Assembly: GCA_021160565.1 (NCBI GenBank)
Contig: JAGHCG010000032.1
Coordinates: forward strand, 1-7,050
Length of the DNA: 7,050 bases
Reading direction: 5' to 3'
From: a bacterium
GTDB lineage: Bacteria; Ratteibacteria; UBA8468; B48-G9; JAFGKM01
This document shows positions 6,655 through 7,050 of the stretch, in pieces. The notes below the pieces were generated by a model. The model was not told where the DNA came from. It did no database searches and saw only the letters and a list, made by a program, of their open reading frames with translations. The translations under genes and the position numbers were made by a program. The stretch's first letter is position 1; every line of letters starts with the position of its first letter.

Positions 6655-6848
6655 TGGGCGGTGCAGGACTTGGCGCCTTCGGGCAAAGCCCTCCGGTCGG
6701 CCACTCGCCCTATTCGTTGCTCCTATTCGTCGCAACTCATAAGCAGGGCTCACTTCAAGTCCTGCAAAATTTCCGCCTCTTTCGTTTCTCCCTCTTTCCC
6801 TATTTACAGTTTTCAAAGACGATGTAAGAATGGGCGGTGCAGGACTTG
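6655..6848. repeat. 18-bp direct repeat of the tRNA-Val 3' end bracketing a 158-bp spacer
   Basis: TGGGCGGTGCAGGACTTG occurs at 6655-6672 and again at 6831-6848, where it forms the discriminator base, 3' acceptor strand and part of the T arm of the tRNA-Val gene. The copies are 176 bp apart. An intact tRNA gene at one end of a segment and a duplicate of its 3' end at the other is the pattern left by tRNA-targeting integrases. The spacer has no coding capacity I would trust and no integrase gene, so it would be a remnant or non-autonomous insert. Confidence 0.65.
6662..6766. mobile_element. Candidate small non-autonomous element, 105 bp, GC-rich and highly foldable
   Basis: TGCAGGACTTG (6662-6672) and CAAGTCCTGCA (6756-6766) are perfect 11-bp terminal inverted repeats. 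Nested inside are AGCCCT/AGGGCT (6687-6692 with 6745-6750), GTTGC/GCAAC (6716-6720 with 6732-6736), a small GGGC-AAA-GCCC hairpin (6681-6691) and a 13-nt-period direct repeat of CCTATTCGT (6709 and 6722). The segment is visibly far richer in G and C than the AT-rich genes around it. There is no transposase, and no short target duplication could be identified. It may be a MITE or REP-type dispersed repeat, or a structured RNA. Function unknown. Confidence 0.45.
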
Positions 6849-6903
6849 AACCTGCGACTTCTACCTTGTAAGGGTAGCGCTCTTGCCACTGAGCTAACCG
6901 CCC
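6831..6903 (-). tRNA. tRNA-Val (anticodon UAC)
   Basis: A complete 73-nt cloverleaf on the minus strand: acceptor GGGCGGT paired with ACCGCCC, D arm GCTC-AGTGGCAA-GAGC, anticodon arm CTACC-CTTACAA-GGTAG with anticodon TAC, a 5-nt variable loop (AAGTC), T arm GCAGG-TTCAAGT-CCTGC and discriminator A. It decodes GUA and, by wobble, other valine codons. CCA is not encoded (TTC follows), so it must be added after transcription. The gene reads toward dnaK. Its last 18 bases are duplicated at 6655-6672. Confidence 0.96.
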
Positions 6904-6923
6904 TTTTTAAAATTCAGTAATAT

Positions 6924-6929
6924 ATTATA
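6924..6929 (-). promoter_or_regulatory. Putative -10 of the tRNA-Val promoter
   Basis: On the minus strand this is a perfect TATAAT, 20 nt upstream of the mature tRNA 5' end, so the precursor would carry a short leader. The -35 region is T-rich (TTGTTT or TTTTGT, 15-17 nt upstream) and only weakly matches consensus. No terminator is evident after the tRNA, so transcription may continue toward dnaK. Confidence 0.55.
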
Positions 6930-6973
6930 CCCTACACATCGCAAAAACAAAATGAAATTCTCTGGGAAAAAAT

Positions 6974-7001
6974 TTGACATGGAAAGGAAATGAAATATAA
7001 T
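6974..7001 (+). promoter_or_regulatory. Consensus sigma70-type promoter for a gene beyond the right edge
   Basis: TTGACA at 6974-6979 and TATAAT at 6996-7001, both perfect matches to consensus, with a 16-nt spacer. Initiation would be near 7008. It diverges from the tRNA-Val promoter and is the strongest promoter-like sequence in the window. Confidence 0.75.
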
Positions 7002-7043
7002 TTTGAAAAGTTAAAAAGTTAATTTACGGTGAATAAGAAAAAA

Positions 7044-7050
7044 AAGGAGG
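7044..7050 (+). promoter_or_regulatory. Shine-Dalgarno sequence of the next rightward gene
   Basis: AAGGAGG is the last sequence in the window, about 36 nt after the expected transcript start. The start codon should lie a few bases beyond the edge. A GTG at 7031 opens a frame through this sequence, but it has no ribosome-binding site of its own. Confidence 0.6.

Noticed and set aside
6773..6830. Pyrimidine-rich stretch between the element and the tRNA as a terminator or regulator
   Set aside because: It has no stem and no T-run in the minus-strand reading direction; nothing further can be supported there.
6655..6848. CRISPR array or attC/integron site
   Set aside because: There are only two exact direct repeats, one of them part of a tRNA gene, with no regular repeat-spacer series, no cas genes and no integron integrase.
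6661..6849. A 62-codon rightward open frame across the repeat region and tRNA
   Set aside because: It overlaps the tRNA-Val 3' end and the inverted-repeat element, has no ribosome-binding site, and is Ser/Arg-rich as expected for translated structured repeat DNA.

Overview
The window looks like ordinary core-genome sequence from an AT-rich bacterium with an outer membrane, plus one small accessory patch of repeats beside a tRNA gene. Codon use leans to AGA, AAA, GAA and ATA/ATT. An LptD-like outer-membrane assembly gene implies a diderm cell. A bacterial V/A-type ATPase (subunits B and D) and a DnaK without the proteobacterial N-domain insert argue against Proteobacteria. An uncultured diderm lineage that uses V-type ATPases (for example Omnitrophota/Ratteibacteria-like, WOR-3-like or Dictyoglomi-like) would fit, but I cannot place it from this sequence alone.

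Layout. Positions 1-2518 hold a leftward block. Read in the direction of transcription it is purM (AIR synthase, purine biosynthesis), a PfkB-family sugar/nucleoside kinase, then the first 184 codons of an lptD-like gene that runs off the left edge. The genes are tightly packed (20-nt gap, then a 17-nt overlap), consistent with an operon. A 47-bp divergent promoter region with a palindromic -10 separates purM from a rightward pair, V-type ATPase subunit B (2566-3978) and subunit D (3975-4580), joined by an ATGA overlap. dnaK (4631-6538) is transcribed leftward and converges on the ATPase pair across a hairpin repeat. Right of dnaK, 6594-6830 is non-coding and repeat-rich: a long inverted repeat, then a GC-rich structured element whose outer sequence copies the 3' end of the neighbouring tRNA-Val(UAC) gene (6831-6903, leftward). 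The last 147 bases hold the tRNA promoter and a consensus rightward promoter with a Shine-Dalgarno sequence for a gene that starts beyond the edge.

Most interesting points. (1) The conserved N-terminus of PurM is encoded one frame away from the rest of the gene, and the break falls in a run of nine A residues. (2) An 18-bp copy of the tRNA-Val 3' end lies 176 bp away and brackets a small non-coding element with 11-bp inverted repeats. (3) A short palindromic repeat occurs on both sides of dnaK, and one copy supplies its stop codon. (4) The V-ATPase B and D genes form a unit without subunit A next to them, apparently driven by a near-leaderless promoter. I see no complete novel system, CRISPR array, transposase or integrase here.
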